Positions 54,201 through 62,765 of a DNA stretch of 64,000 nucleotides are shown one piece after another. The translations under genes were made by a program, and so were the position numbers. The number at the start of each line of letters is the position of its first letter. Position 1 is the first letter of the stretch. The notes beneath the pieces are model-generated. The model was not told where the DNA came from. It was given only the letters and a program-made list of their open reading frames with translations, and did no database searches. The stretch spans positions 3,100,001 to 3,164,000 of the forward strand of contig NZ_CP183303.1 of NCBI RefSeq assembly GCF_048541585.1, given 5' to 3'. Origin of the DNA: Legionella_C sp048541585 (GTDB lineage: Bacteria; Pseudomonadota; Gammaproteobacteria; Legionellales; Legionellaceae).

Positions 54201-56516
54201 ATCAGCGAGCCTAGCACTAATGTTAAGGGGAATAGCACTACCAGCATCACCACTGGGCGTGGCTGAGATGGAAACCACCGGGGCAAGCGCGACAGGATTA
54301 ATAGTTAGCGTACGACCAGTCGTCGCGGTAGCTACTGAATCAGCGACCCGAGTATTAGCCGATACGGCTAAATTTAACGTGGCGGCACTCGCAAGCTGGC
54401 CTGCTGCACCTAACGACAACGTTAAACCTGTTAATTGATCAGGAGTAAGTGTATAGCTACCATCTGCAGCCGCAGTCAACGCCCTACCCGTCGCATCTTT
54501 AATAGTGGCATCCGCAGGAACATTACGTATAGTCACTGATGTTAGGGTATCTACCTTATCACCATCAGCTAACCTAGCGCTAATGTTAAGGGGAATATCA
54601 CTACCAGCATCACCACTAGGCGTGGCTGAGATGGAAACCACCGGGGCAAGCGCTACAGGATTAATAGTTAGCGTATGATTAGCAGTCGCTGTGGTTACTG
54701 AATCAGCGACTCTCGTATTGGCTGACACGGCTAAATTTAATGTAGCGGCACTCGCTAGTTGGCCTGCAGCACCTAATGACAACGTCAAACCTGTCAATTG
54801 ATCAGGAGTAAGTGTATAACTACCGTCTGCAGCAGCAGTCAACGCTCTACCCGTTGCATCTTTAATAGTGGCATCCGCAGGAACATTTCGTATAGTAACT
54901 GACGTTAGTGTATCCACGCTATCACCATCCGGCAACCTAGCGCTAATGTTAAGGGGAATATCACTACCAGCATCACCACTAGGCGCTGCTGATATTGAAA
55001 CAATAGGTGCCTGGGCAACAGGCTTAACTGCAACATCTATTACTTGATTAAGACTTGTTGCTAAGCCATTAGGTTGCGTTGAAGTAGCAATAACATTAAG
55101 TTCTACTGAACCTGAGCTTTGATTCCAACCTGAATTAAACGTTAGGCCATTTAGTTGCTGATTGGTAAGGGACCAGCTGCCATCAGCATTACGTGTTCCT
55201 GCTGATAATGATCCACCTGCAGGTACCCCTAAAATTTGATAGGTTAAAATATCACCAGCATACAATGTAGTAGCATGGATATTTAACGAGATAGGAGTAT
55301 TTTCATCACCACCGGGGCTGGTGACTGTTAATGAAGTAGGCGGTTGTGGAACAGGAGTAACAGCAATATTATAAGTTTGGGTAGCTAGCGCTCCAACCTG
55401 TAAAGTGCCAGCTTTTATAGCTTGTAATTGAGCTATATCTGCTATGGCAACTGTAATGGGTAAATTACTTGGTGTTGCATCGTCTAATACTGCGCCACCA
55501 GCTAATTTTAGTGTTTCAGGTCCATTTACACCATTAAACCAGGTTAATCCATTGATAACTTGGGTGCTTTCGCCTCCAATAACATATTTAGCGGTTGTAT
55601 TTGCTCCATTATTTAAAATTAACCAATAATGCTGATCTAGAGCATCAATATCTGTTGCAGATAAGGTTCCAAGCTGAGCACCGGGCGAACTTTCCTTAAC
55701 TGGTGCTGGCATTGCTGTAAATGAAGCGACAGGCGTTCCTAAGTCTTGTGCCGTAATTTTAAGGTTTTCAAGCCCTTGAACGCTAAGAGGAATAGATGAA
55801 AATGTAAAAAGAGCCTTTTGCTCAGCTCCGGAGGCTACCGCAGCTTTAAATGCCGTAATATTACTTTGAAAAGCTGCCGAATTTAGTTGGCCATAACTTA
55901 CTCTAATCTCTAAAGTACTTATACCTTTGCCATCAATATATATTGAAGAACCGCCATGCGCAATAGCATTAAGATTTGCTTCATAAATCATCAAGTTAGG
56001 GCCACCACCGCCGGTAACTAATGATGAACCTACCCCAGCATCCACCGTATTACTATTACTACCAAACTTAATAACACTAGTGCCTGTCGTTAGTGCTTTT
56101 ATATTGTTAATTCCATTTCCAAGTGTTAAAGCAAAATTTGCTGCACTAAATTGCACTATGCTATTGGCAATATTAACATAACCCAAATTAACAAGGTTAT
56201 TACCACTACCTGCCACAATGGCATCTGTACCAGAAGTAGATAAAGCATTAATAACGTTATTACCGTTACCGATAACTAATGCTTCATTTTTACCCAAAAG
56301 ATTTATGGAGTCGTTGCCGTTACCAACAGTTAAGAGATTATTATCGCCTGAAACAGATATAGTATCGGTACCATCACCTACAGTAAGAATATTACTGCTT
56401 CCCGCTACAGTAATTTTATCATTCCCACTTCCTACAATAAAAATACCATTACTAGTACTAATTGCTAGGTTTAAATTACTATTACCATAGCTGATCGCTT
56501 TAACTTGAGTAGCCAT
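51291..56516 (-). CDS. Large repeat adhesin, likely type I secretion substrate
   Basis: 1741 residues, Ala-, Thr-, Ser- and Gly-rich with few Lys and no Cys that I can see. Order: an N-terminal region of degenerate RTX-like beta-roll repeats (VGSGNDKITV, VGDGTDTISV, VGNGNDSINL) to about residue 190; two non-repeated Ig/cadherin-like domains to about 500; eight Ig-like repeats of about 121 residues (start motif APVVSISATPSGDAGS); a Gly/Thr linker with 45-residue repeats; and a C-terminal beta region ending TGVGGVTINHTLT. The start at 56516 (MATQVKAIS) has TTAGGTGA upstream; the open frame extends 14 codons to an ATG without a site. It is downstream of an ABC transporter and HlyD-type gene, so surface display or release by that system is expected. 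Confidence 0.85.
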   Translation of the reverse strand: MATQVKAISYGNSNLNLAISTSNGIFIVGSGNDKITVAGSSNILTVGDGTDTISVSGDNNLLTVGNGNDSINLLGKNEALVIGNGNNVINALSTSGTDAIVAGSGNNLVNLGYVNIANSIVQFSAANFALTLGNGINNIKALTTGTSVIKFGSNSNTVDAGVGSSLVTGGGGPNLMIYEANLNAIAHGGSSIYIDGKGISTLEIRVSYGQLNSAAFQSNITAFKAAVASGAEQKALFTFSSIPLSVQGLENLKITAQDLGTPVASFTAMPAPVKESSPGAQLGTLSATDIDALDQHYWLILNNGANTTAKYVIGGESTQVINGLTWFNGVNGPETLKLAGGAVLDDATPSNLPITVAIADIAQLQAIKAGTLQVGALATQTYNIAVTPVPQPPTSLTVTSPGGDENTPISLNIHATTLYAGDILTYQILGVPAGGSLSAGTRNADGSWSLTNQQLNGLTFNSGWNQSSGSVELNVIATSTQPNGLATSLNQVIDVAVKPVAQAPIVSISAAPSGDAGSDIPLNISARLPDGDSVDTLTSVTIRNVPADATIKDATGRALTAAADGSYTLTPDQLTGLTLSLGAAGQLASAATLNLAVSANTRVADSVTTATANHTLTINPVALAPVVSISATPSGDAGSDIPLNISARLADGDKVDTLTSVTIRNVPADATIKDATGRALTAAADGSYTLTPDQLTGLTLSLGAAGQLASAATLNLAVSANTRVADSVATATTGRTLTINPVALAPVVSISATPSGDAGSAIPLNISARLADGDKVDTLTSVTIRNVPADATIKDATGRALTAAADGSYTLTPDQLTGLTLSLGAAGQLASAATLDLAVSANTRVADSVATATTGRTLTINPVALAPVVSISATPSGDAGSAIPLNISARLADGDKVDTLTSVTIRNVPADATIKDATGRALTAAADGSYTLTPDQLTGLTLSLGAAGQLASAATLDLAVSANTRVADSVATATTGRTLTINPVALAPVVSISATPSGDAGSAIPLNISARLADGDKVDTLTSVTIRNVPADATIKDATGRALTAEADGSYKLTPDQLTGLTLSLGAAGQLATAATLNLAVSANTQVANSVTTATAGHTLTINPVALAPVVSISATPVGDAGSAIPLNISARLADGDKVDTLTSVTIRNVPADATIKDATGRALTAEADGSYKLTPDQLTGLTLSLGAAGQLATAATLNLAVSANTQVANSVTTATAGHTLTINPVAVAPVVSISALLSSDAGSEVALNINARLADGDRADTLTSVTLRNVPADATIKDATGRALPAAADGSYTLTPDQLTGLTLSLGAGQLASAATLDLAVSANTRVADSVATATASHRLTINPAARAPIVAVSPVSGDTSAPIPLNIGASLPSGDTVDTLSSVTVANVPTGDTLQANGVALIRNTDGTYTVSPEQLSSLSLITGGPRATVENFDLLITAKSSIASSIASATARQTVTINPLTVTGGVSVGGDTTTGGAAVSTGGTGTGTTTGDATAATGGPRTGVATGGTGVSAGSDTTTGGAAVATGGTGTGTTTGDATAATGGPRTGVATGGTTVSAGTDTSATAGTAVSTGVAIAAGHDTSTGTTATASGVAVSASSDISSGVLKVSSIAGLTASGVIDLSQLNNQVNTNIAVSSAPINAIDLSPQANNILNVSAASVLSVTGVDHTLTVTGAGDNVQITDPQNWQNAGTIVQNGEAYTEYTSIAAVSGQAAATLLLHGTYTDTGVGGVTINHTLT
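51830..52120 (-). repeat. 135-bp tandem repeats in the adhesin linker
   Basis: Two nearly identical 135-base units (45 residues, Gly/Thr/Ala-rich, such as TGGAAVATGGTGTGTTTGD) with shorter partial copies on both sides. They form a flexible, low-complexity linker before the C-terminal domain. Such repeats often vary in number between strains. Confidence 0.8.
52130..55015 (-). repeat. Eight 363-bp tandem repeats encoding Ig-like domains
   Basis: Unit boundaries (the codons for APxVSIS) recur every 363 bases at about 55000, 54640, 54275, 53912, 53549, 53186, 52823 and 52470. The inner units, especially those at about 53544-53906 and 53907-54269, are identical or nearly so at the base level. The outer units are diverged, and the eighth is least similar. 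This gradient is typical of recombination in the middle of an array. Confidence 0.85.
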
Positions 56517-56762
56517 AACATCACCTAAATCATATAGCGGAGCTCTGAACTCTTCCATGATTTAGATCTGCGCATCATTACCCAACCTGAACAATTTAGT
56601 AATTTCAAAATACTTTCAAGGCAAGCACTAGGAGCAATAATTAATCAAATTATTAATTAAAGTTTAGTTCTTGTTTAAATTTTAGTCAAATTTAATTAAG
56701 GAAATTATTTTTATGCTAAGCTTTTGAATTTTAATGGTTATTTAAATTAAATAGTATCTTTT

Positions 56763-58016
56763 TTATCTTTCACCTAATGCTTCTTCTTTAGCTTTAAAGA
56801 TAGGTTTAAGGAGGTAATCTAGAACACTCTTTTTCCCTGTTTTAATAAATATGCTAGCAGTCATACCAGGGATTATAGGTAGTTTATGCTTCGCATTGCC
56901 CAAATAGTTTTTATTTGTTTGTACACGAACCATATAGTATGTTATTGCTGTTGCAGAAGATTTCCTAGCTGAACCCTGGTCTGTTTCTGCAATTGTATCA
57001 GCACTGATATAAGTAATAATGCCATCTAGGCTACCATAAATAGTATAATCATAAGCAGTTATTTTAACTGAAACCTTTTGCCCAATATGGATAAAAGCGA
57101 TATCTTTTGGTGTGACACGGGCTTCAATAAGCAACTTATCTGTTAGAGGAACAATTTCCAGAATCTCTGCACCAGGATTTGCAACCCCTCCCTCAGTTTT
57201 AATATTAATTTTTTTCACGACGCCATAAACAGGTGACAATAATTGAGTGCGTACCATTTTATCTTTTAAAGAGGCTAGTTCGTCAATTAAGCTCGCTAGT
57301 TCAGCCTTACGTTGATTTAAGTCACTCCAAGCTGTATTTTGATATTGATTTTTTTTCTCTATTATTTTTTGTTGTATTTCGGCCATGGTTTCCTGGGTAC
57401 GGATATACTCTGCTTTGGATACGTAGCCCTTGTCAGTTAGCTGCTCATACATTTTAGTATGTTCTTTAGCGAGCTCTAAATAATGTTGTAAATTTGCTAA
57501 CTCAGAATTAAGTGAACTAAGGGCTGTATTAAATAAGCGTGTTTCTCGCTCTACAGTTTCAGGCGCTTTCTGTTTTAATTCAGCAGAAAAATTAATACTA
57601 GTTTGGCCATAGGCTTGCGCAGTTAACCTTGCAACTGTTGCTGATAGCGCTAAATATTTATCATAACCATTTCTATAGTCTGCTTTATAGCGTGTATCAT
57701 CAATCACTACTAAAACTTGATTAGGCTTTACTATTTCGCCTTCTTGAACCAAGATTTTATTAATAATACCACCATCTAAGCTTTGGATAATTTTCACTTC
57801 TGAAGAAGGAATAACTTTGCCTTCACCTATGACAACGTCGTCTATCATGCCGAAGTAAGACCACACTATTCCACAAATAATAAGTAATAAAACAATAAAA
57901 AGAATACCATTTGCCGCTAGCGTGGTTTTAGATAATAAAGCCGATTTAGAATCAGAAATAAATTCCTCATCTTCAGGTAAGTGTTTTTTAATTTGTTTAT
58001 CCTTCTTCAAAGCCAT
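56763..58016 (-). CDS. Type I secretion membrane fusion protein (HlyD family)
   Basis: Periplasmic adaptor linking the ABC transporter to a TolC-type channel. The 417 residues have a charged cytoplasmic start, one membrane segment (NGILFIVLLLIICGIVWSYF near residue 36), and a lipoyl half-motif EGEIVKPNQVLVVID near 97. A long coiled coil (about 140-270, with ERETRLFNTALSSLNSELANLQ) follows, then the HlyD beta-barrel signature LIEARVTPKDIAFIHIGQKVSVKITAYDYTIYG near 304. It begins 2 bases after the ABC gene ends. It resembles LssD/LapC-type adaptors. The adhesin start is 246 bases downstream. Confidence 0.93.
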   Translation of the reverse strand: MALKKDKQIKKHLPEDEEFISDSKSALLSKTTLAANGILFIVLLLIICGIVWSYFGMIDDVVIGEGKVIPSSEVKIIQSLDGGIINKILVQEGEIVKPNQVLVVIDDTRYKADYRNGYDKYLALSATVARLTAQAYGQTSINFSAELKQKAPETVERETRLFNTALSSLNSELANLQHYLELAKEHTKMYEQLTDKGYVSKAEYIRTQETMAEIQQKIIEKKNQYQNTAWSDLNQRKAELASLIDELASLKDKMVRTQLLSPVYGVVKKINIKTEGGVANPGAEILEIVPLTDKLLIEARVTPKDIAFIHIGQKVSVKITAYDYTIYGSLDGIITYISADTIAETDQGSARKSSATAITYYMVRVQTNKNYLGNAKHKLPIIPGMTASIFIKTGKKSVLDYLLKPIFKAKEEALGER

Positions 58017-58018
58017 AG

Positions 58019-60205
58019 TTATTGACCTGTCTGATTTGAAGATGAAGTTTGTTGTGCTTGTTGTTTTTCCAATGTTTGTGCTTTCTGTAGAACATCAATA
58101 ACTTCGTTTTTTGGGCCATCTAAAATAATATGCCCATTATCCATTAAAATAAGTCTATCAACTAAAGGAAATAGTGAAACTCTATGAGTTACTACAATAA
58201 TTGTTTTCTTTTCTTTAAGCGAAAGTAAGCGCTGAATTGTTTCTTGCTCTGTAGACATATCCATAGCGCTAGTTGGCTCATCAAATAACCAAATTGGTGG
58301 ATCTGATAATAAACCTCGCGCTAAAGCAATAGATTGTCGCTGTCCGCCTGATAAGCCTTCACCTCGTTCACCAATCATCATATCAAACCCTTCAGGATGA
58401 TGATTAACGAATTTATCAACACCACCTAAGTGGCCAGCTTGCAAAATTGCTGCGTCATCAGCCCAAGGCATACCCATGGCAATATTATCTCTAACTGTTC
58501 CATAAAACAACATGCTATCTTGTGGTACAAAACCCATATTTTTTCTTAAATCAACTGGGTCAATCTGTTCTATATTAATTCCATCTATGTAAATATTACC
58601 TTCTTTTGGCTGATATAAGCCTAAAATTAAGCGTTGAATAGTACTTTTCCCAGAGCCAATGCGGCCAATAACTGCTATTCGCTCACCAGCTTTAATTTTA
58701 AAAGAAACTTTATCAAGCGCTAAAAGCTGTTGCCCCGGATATTGAAAACTTACCTTATCAAACTCGATATTACCTTCTATTTTGGGACGGTGTATGAAAC
58801 GTTTATTTTCTGGCCGTTCAACAGGTAAAGCCATTAACTGGTTAAGGTTTTCTAGGGAAAGCTTAGCTTGTTGTAGACGAGTTAAAATATTCGCTAAGGA
58901 AGAAAGTGGCGCTAAAATTCTACCTGCTAAGATATTTGTGGCTATTAATCCACCTAATGACAAATCTCCACTCTCAACTAGGTAAACCCCTAAGGCAATC
59001 ATACCAATTGTAATAAACTGTTGGCCGTAATTTGTAATACTAATAATTAGATTGGAAAAATAACGCATTTTTAGTGAATCTCTTGCGGTAGTTCCAACAT
59101 ATTGCTCCCATTTCCGTTGTAGCTGCCCCTCAGCATTTAAAGCCTTGATGGTTTCTAAGGCCGTAACTGCTTCAACTAATACGGCATGCTTTTGCATTGA
59201 TCCCTGCAACGCTTTTATTACAGCTTCACGCATTGGTTTTTCAAGAATATAGGCAGAAAGTAATAGAAGAGGAACTATAATGAGCGGTATCATTACAAGC
59301 CAAGAGCCTATATAGGCAATAATTACAAAAAATAACAGAACGAATGGTAAATCGATAATAGTTGTTAGCGTTGCAGAAGTAAAAAAATCACGTAACACTT
59401 CAAATTCGCGTAAATTATTAACAAAAGCGCCTACAGAATTTGGCTTATTCATCAGCTGAATACTTAATGCTTGCTGAAATAAGGCACTAGCCATAACGAC
59501 ATCGGCTTTTTTACCACATATATCAATTAAATATCCACGTAATAGTCTTAAAATAAAATCAAAAAGGTTAATAATTAAAACCCCAATAACTAGCACCCAT
59601 AAAGTTACATTCGCACTATTGGGAATTACGCGGTTATACACATTCATTACAAATAAAGGCATAACAAGATTAAAAATATTAATTAAAAGGGCAGCTACAA
59701 TAACTTGAAAATAAATGTAACGATATCGATATAATGTATTCCAAAACCAAGAAAGTTTTCCTACTTTTTCTATAGGACCTGATTCAGCTCGAGTTTCATA
59801 TTGAAAAATTGGTGCGACAAATATAGCCTGTCCAGTATAAATATCTTCTAAATCAGCCATAGTCTTATGCTTAATAATGCCCTGATTGTCTGGCAAAATG
59901 ATTTCAACTTCTCCTAAATCACCTATTTTATTTAAAATACAAGCCTGATTGTTCTTTAACAATAAAATAACGGGTAAAATTAGTTTTGGAATACGATGTA
60001 GAGCACGTTTTACAACCCGCGCATTAAAGCCGGCTCTTTCTGCCGCACGTATGAATAATGCTGGTGTAAGTTTATGATTTTCTAATGGTAAGCCAGCACG
60101 CAGTGCATCAGCAGAAAAAGGCCGATGATTAAGCATCGTTAAAATGACTAAGCAATCCAATAATGGGTCAGCGAAGGTTTCATTTTTATCATCAGACTCA
60201 TACAT
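58019..60205 (-). CDS. Type I secretion ABC transporter (LssB/LapB type)
   Basis: 728 residues. Residues about 1-140 form a C39-like domain (LPLENHKLTPALFIRAAERAGF) that lacks the catalytic Cys of true C39 peptidases, so it binds rather than cleaves the substrate. Six membrane segments lie at about 165-440. The ATPase domain has Walker A GRIGSGKSTIQRLILG near residue 518, signature GEGLSGGQRQSIALARG near 629, and Walker B PIWLFDEPTSAMD near 650. IGSGKST is typical of the LssB group. With the HlyD-type adaptor and the adhesin it makes a three-gene export operon; no TolC-type gene is present. Confidence 0.93.
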   Translation of the reverse strand: MYESDDKNETFADPLLDCLVILTMLNHRPFSADALRAGLPLENHKLTPALFIRAAERAGFNARVVKRALHRIPKLILPVILLLKNNQACILNKIGDLGEVEIILPDNQGIIKHKTMADLEDIYTGQAIFVAPIFQYETRAESGPIEKVGKLSWFWNTLYRYRYIYFQVIVAALLINIFNLVMPLFVMNVYNRVIPNSANVTLWVLVIGVLIINLFDFILRLLRGYLIDICGKKADVVMASALFQQALSIQLMNKPNSVGAFVNNLREFEVLRDFFTSATLTTIIDLPFVLLFFVIIAYIGSWLVMIPLIIVPLLLLSAYILEKPMREAVIKALQGSMQKHAVLVEAVTALETIKALNAEGQLQRKWEQYVGTTARDSLKMRYFSNLIISITNYGQQFITIGMIALGVYLVESGDLSLGGLIATNILAGRILAPLSSLANILTRLQQAKLSLENLNQLMALPVERPENKRFIHRPKIEGNIEFDKVSFQYPGQQLLALDKVSFKIKAGERIAVIGRIGSGKSTIQRLILGLYQPKEGNIYIDGINIEQIDPVDLRKNMGFVPQDSMLFYGTVRDNIAMGMPWADDAAILQAGHLGGVDKFVNHHPEGFDMMIGERGEGLSGGQRQSIALARGLLSDPPIWLFDEPTSAMDMSTEQETIQRLLSLKEKKTIIVVTHRVSLFPLVDRLILMDNGHIILDGPKNEVIDVLQKAQTLEKQQAQQTSSSNQTGQ

Positions 60206-60396
60206 GCTTACGCTTTGTGAAAGAGAAGTTATATGTCTTAGTTTAGCAGTAGAATAAGCTTCTTTCGAAACTGTTAGTAACGCGCAAAGTCAAACAAACA
60301 AAGTGCCGTGCTCAGATGAAATACCTAAACGGTTTGCAGCACCGCTTTTGTTTAAGAGAAGTCATTAATGATAATTTCAAAAAACCTAATAAACGC

Positions 60397-60426
60397 ATAG
60401 CATGCCCTAAGTTTAGAGCATGCTAT
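60397..60426 (-). terminator. Probable sucD terminator
   Basis: Perfect 9-base arms ATAGCATGC and GCATGCTAT with a 12-base loop that can pair further (CTAA/TTAG), 67 bases past the sucD stop. On the minus strand it is followed by GCGTTTATTAGGTTTTTTG, rich in U. Confidence 0.6.
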
Positions 60427-60492
60427 TAGCTGAATATAGTAATATATCTTAAAGTATTACTAATTTAAAATTTCTATGTTACCTAGATGCAA

Positions 60493-61371
60493 TTATTGCC
60501 AACCTGTCACTTGACCGATAGCATCACCTAAATCTGCAGGCGATCTTACCGTAGTCACGCCGGCTGCTTCAAGAGCTGCAAATTTTTCAGCAGCAGTACC
60601 TTTACCACCTGAAATAATTGCGCCTGCGTGGCCCATACGCTTTCCAGGAGGTGCTGTAACTCCAGCAATATAAGAAACAACGGGCTTTGTCACATTTGAT
60701 TTAATAAATTCTGCCGCTTCTTCTTCAGCAGAGCCGCCAATTTCACCGACCATAATAATCGCTTCGGTTTGAGGGTCTTGCTCAAATAGGGCCAGTGCAT
60801 CAATAAAACTTGTACCTGGAATAGGGTCACCACCAATACCAATACAAGTACTTTGACCAAAACCTTTATCAGTAGTTTGCTTAACAGCTTCGTAAGTTAA
60901 GGTTCCAGAACGAGAAACAATACCAACTTTACCAGGTAGATGAATGGAGCCTGGCATAATTCCTATTTTGCATTCACCTGGCGTAATAATACCTGGGCAA
61001 TTAGGGCCTATTAATCGAGAATTACTATTATTTTCTAGATAAACTTTAACTTGTAACATATCGAGGACAGGAACACCTTCTGTAATACAGACAATTAATT
61101 TAATACCAGCATCGGCCGCTTCTAAAATAGAGTCTTTACAGAAAGCAGCTGGTACATAAATTACTGACGCTTCAGCGCCTGTTGCTTCCACAGCTTCACG
61201 AACTGTATTAAAAACGGGTAAACCGAGATGTTGCTGGCCACCTTTGCCAGGAGTGACACCACCTACCATTTTTGTTCCATATTCAATGGCTTGTTCAGAA
61301 TGAAAAGTTCCCTGCTTACCTGTAAAACCCTGACAAATTACTTTTGTATCTTTATTTACTAATACACTCAT
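60493..61371 (-). CDS. sucD: Succinyl-CoA synthetase alpha subunit
   Basis: ADP-forming succinate-CoA ligase alpha chain of the TCA cycle. The 292 residues show the CoA-binding Rossmann motif CQGFTGKQGTFHSEQAI near residue 14, NCPGIITPGECKIGIMPG near 121, and the phosphorylated His in KRMGHAGAIISGGKGTA near 245. The start at 61371 (MSVLVNKD) has GAGG upstream. It follows sucC by 59 bases. Length matches E. coli (289). Confidence 0.97.
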   Translation of the reverse strand: MSVLVNKDTKVICQGFTGKQGTFHSEQAIEYGTKMVGGVTPGKGGQQHLGLPVFNTVREAVEATGAEASVIYVPAAFCKDSILEAADAGIKLIVCITEGVPVLDMLQVKVYLENNSNSRLIGPNCPGIITPGECKIGIMPGSIHLPGKVGIVSRSGTLTYEAVKQTTDKGFGQSTCIGIGGDPIPGTSFIDALALFEQDPQTEAIIMVGEIGGSAEEEAAEFIKSNVTKPVVSYIAGVTAPPGKRMGHAGAIISGGKGTAAEKFAALEAAGVTTVRSPADLGDAIGQVTGWQ

Positions 61372-61430
61372 TGCTTGCCTCAAAATTATTTAATAGGTTT
61401 TGTAAACCTTGTTGAAAAACAACTGCTTAA

Positions 61431-62597
61431 TTATTGCTTAGCAACTGCCGCTACAATTTTTTTCGCTGCGTCAGTTAAACTATTAGCAGCAATGACGTTT
61501 AAGTCGCTATTATTTAAAATTTCTGCACCCAATGTTGCATTATTTCCCTCAAGGCGAACAACCACTGGAATTTTTACATCTACTTCTTTAACTGCAGCCA
61601 GTATGCCATCTGCAATTAAATCACAGCGGACAATACCACCAAAAATATTAACGAGTATTCCTTTAACATTTTCATCAGATAAAATAATTTTAAAGGCCTC
61701 AGTCACTCGTTCTTTAGTAGCACCACCACCAACATCTAAGAAGTTAGCCGGCTCGCCACCGTGTAACTTAATAACGTCCATAGTTGCCATAGCTAGCCCG
61801 GCACCATTTACCATACAACCAATTTCACCATCTAATGGAATATAATTTAGTTCCCAATCAGTTGCCCTATTTTCACGCTCATCTTCTTGTGAGGCATCAC
61901 GCATACTTTTTAATTTAGGCTGTCTATATAAAGCATTACTATCGACATTTATTTTACCATCTAAACAGATTAATTGACCTGTTTTAGTTACTACAAGTGG
62001 GTTGATTTCAAGTAAGCTTAAATCACATTCAACAAACATTTTACCTAATCCTACCATTAGATGTGTAAATTGTTTGATTTGATCATTATCTAGTCCCAAT
62101 TTAAAACCTAAATCACGACACTGGTAAGGCATTACACCAACAAGTGGGTCAACGATAACTTTAAAAATTTTCTCTGGGGTCTCGTGAGCAACTTTTTCAA
62201 TTTCTACTCCACCTTCAGTAGACGCCATAATAACAACTCGCTGGCTAGATCTATCAACAACAGCACCTAAGTATAACTCGCGGCCTATATCACATGTTTC
62301 CTCAATTAAAACAGCATTAACAGGTTGGCCTTTAGCATCAGTTTGATAAGTTACTAAGCGAGTTCCTAATATGGATTTAACATATGCTGCCAATTCATCT
62401 TTAGTATTAACTAACTTAACGCCTCCAGCTTTACCACGTCCACCAGCATGAACCTGGGCCTTAGCTACCCATTTTGAAGTAGAAAGTAAGGATGCAGCTT
62501 GAATTGCATCTTCAACATTATAAGCAACCTGCCCTTTAGGTGTAGGTAAGCCATAACTGGCAAATAATTGCTTAGCTTGATATTCATGTAAATTCAT
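61431..62597 (-). CDS. sucC: Succinyl-CoA synthetase beta subunit
   Basis: ATP-grasp subunit that binds nucleotide and succinate. MNLHEYQAKQLFASYGLPTPKG at the start, QVHAGGRGKAGGVKL near residue 47, LLEINPLVVTKTGQLICLDGKI near 194, the grasp loop VNGAGLAMATMDVIKLHGG near 262, and NIFGGIVRCDLIADG near 321 are all intact. The 388 residues equal the E. coli length. It is 168 bases after sucB, a gap with a strong hairpin. Confidence 0.97.
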   Translation of the reverse strand: MNLHEYQAKQLFASYGLPTPKGQVAYNVEDAIQAASLLSTSKWVAKAQVHAGGRGKAGGVKLVNTKDELAAYVKSILGTRLVTYQTDAKGQPVNAVLIEETCDIGRELYLGAVVDRSSQRVVIMASTEGGVEIEKVAHETPEKIFKVIVDPLVGVMPYQCRDLGFKLGLDNDQIKQFTHLMVGLGKMFVECDLSLLEINPLVVTKTGQLICLDGKINVDSNALYRQPKLKSMRDASQEDERENRATDWELNYIPLDGEIGCMVNGAGLAMATMDVIKLHGGEPANFLDVGGGATKERVTEAFKIILSDENVKGILVNIFGGIVRCDLIADGILAAVKEVDVKIPVVVRLEGNNATLGAEILNNSDLNVIAANSLTDAAKKIVAAVAKQ

Positions 62598-62715
62598 TGA
62601 TTACTATCCTGCTGTTTTATCATCTTTAAATTAAAAGTGGCAGAATTTTATCATGGATTTATATATACGGACATAGGGCTATAAGTTGTTAGAGCGAGCA
62701 TATATCCTATATGAA

Positions 62716-62750
62716 GTAGGTTTATGGCTATAACATAGCCATAAACCTAC
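62716..62750. repeat. Perfect 16-bp hairpin between sucB and sucC
   Basis: Arms GTAGGTTTATGGCTAT and ATAGCCATAAACCTAC with a 3-base loop, starting 15 bases past the sucB stop on the minus strand. No U run follows, so it need not terminate transcription; it may protect sucB mRNA or set the ratio of sucB to sucCD. Confidence 0.7.
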
Positions 62751-62765
62751 CTAATCTAGGGCGTA

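Noticed and set aside
51768..54438. Several open plus-strand frames of 98-154 codons inside the adhesin gene
   Set aside because: They are antisense echoes of the repeat array. Identical copies recur every 363 bases because the sense repeat does, and the Cys/Thr/Ser- or Val/Pro-rich products are artefacts of the repeated codons.
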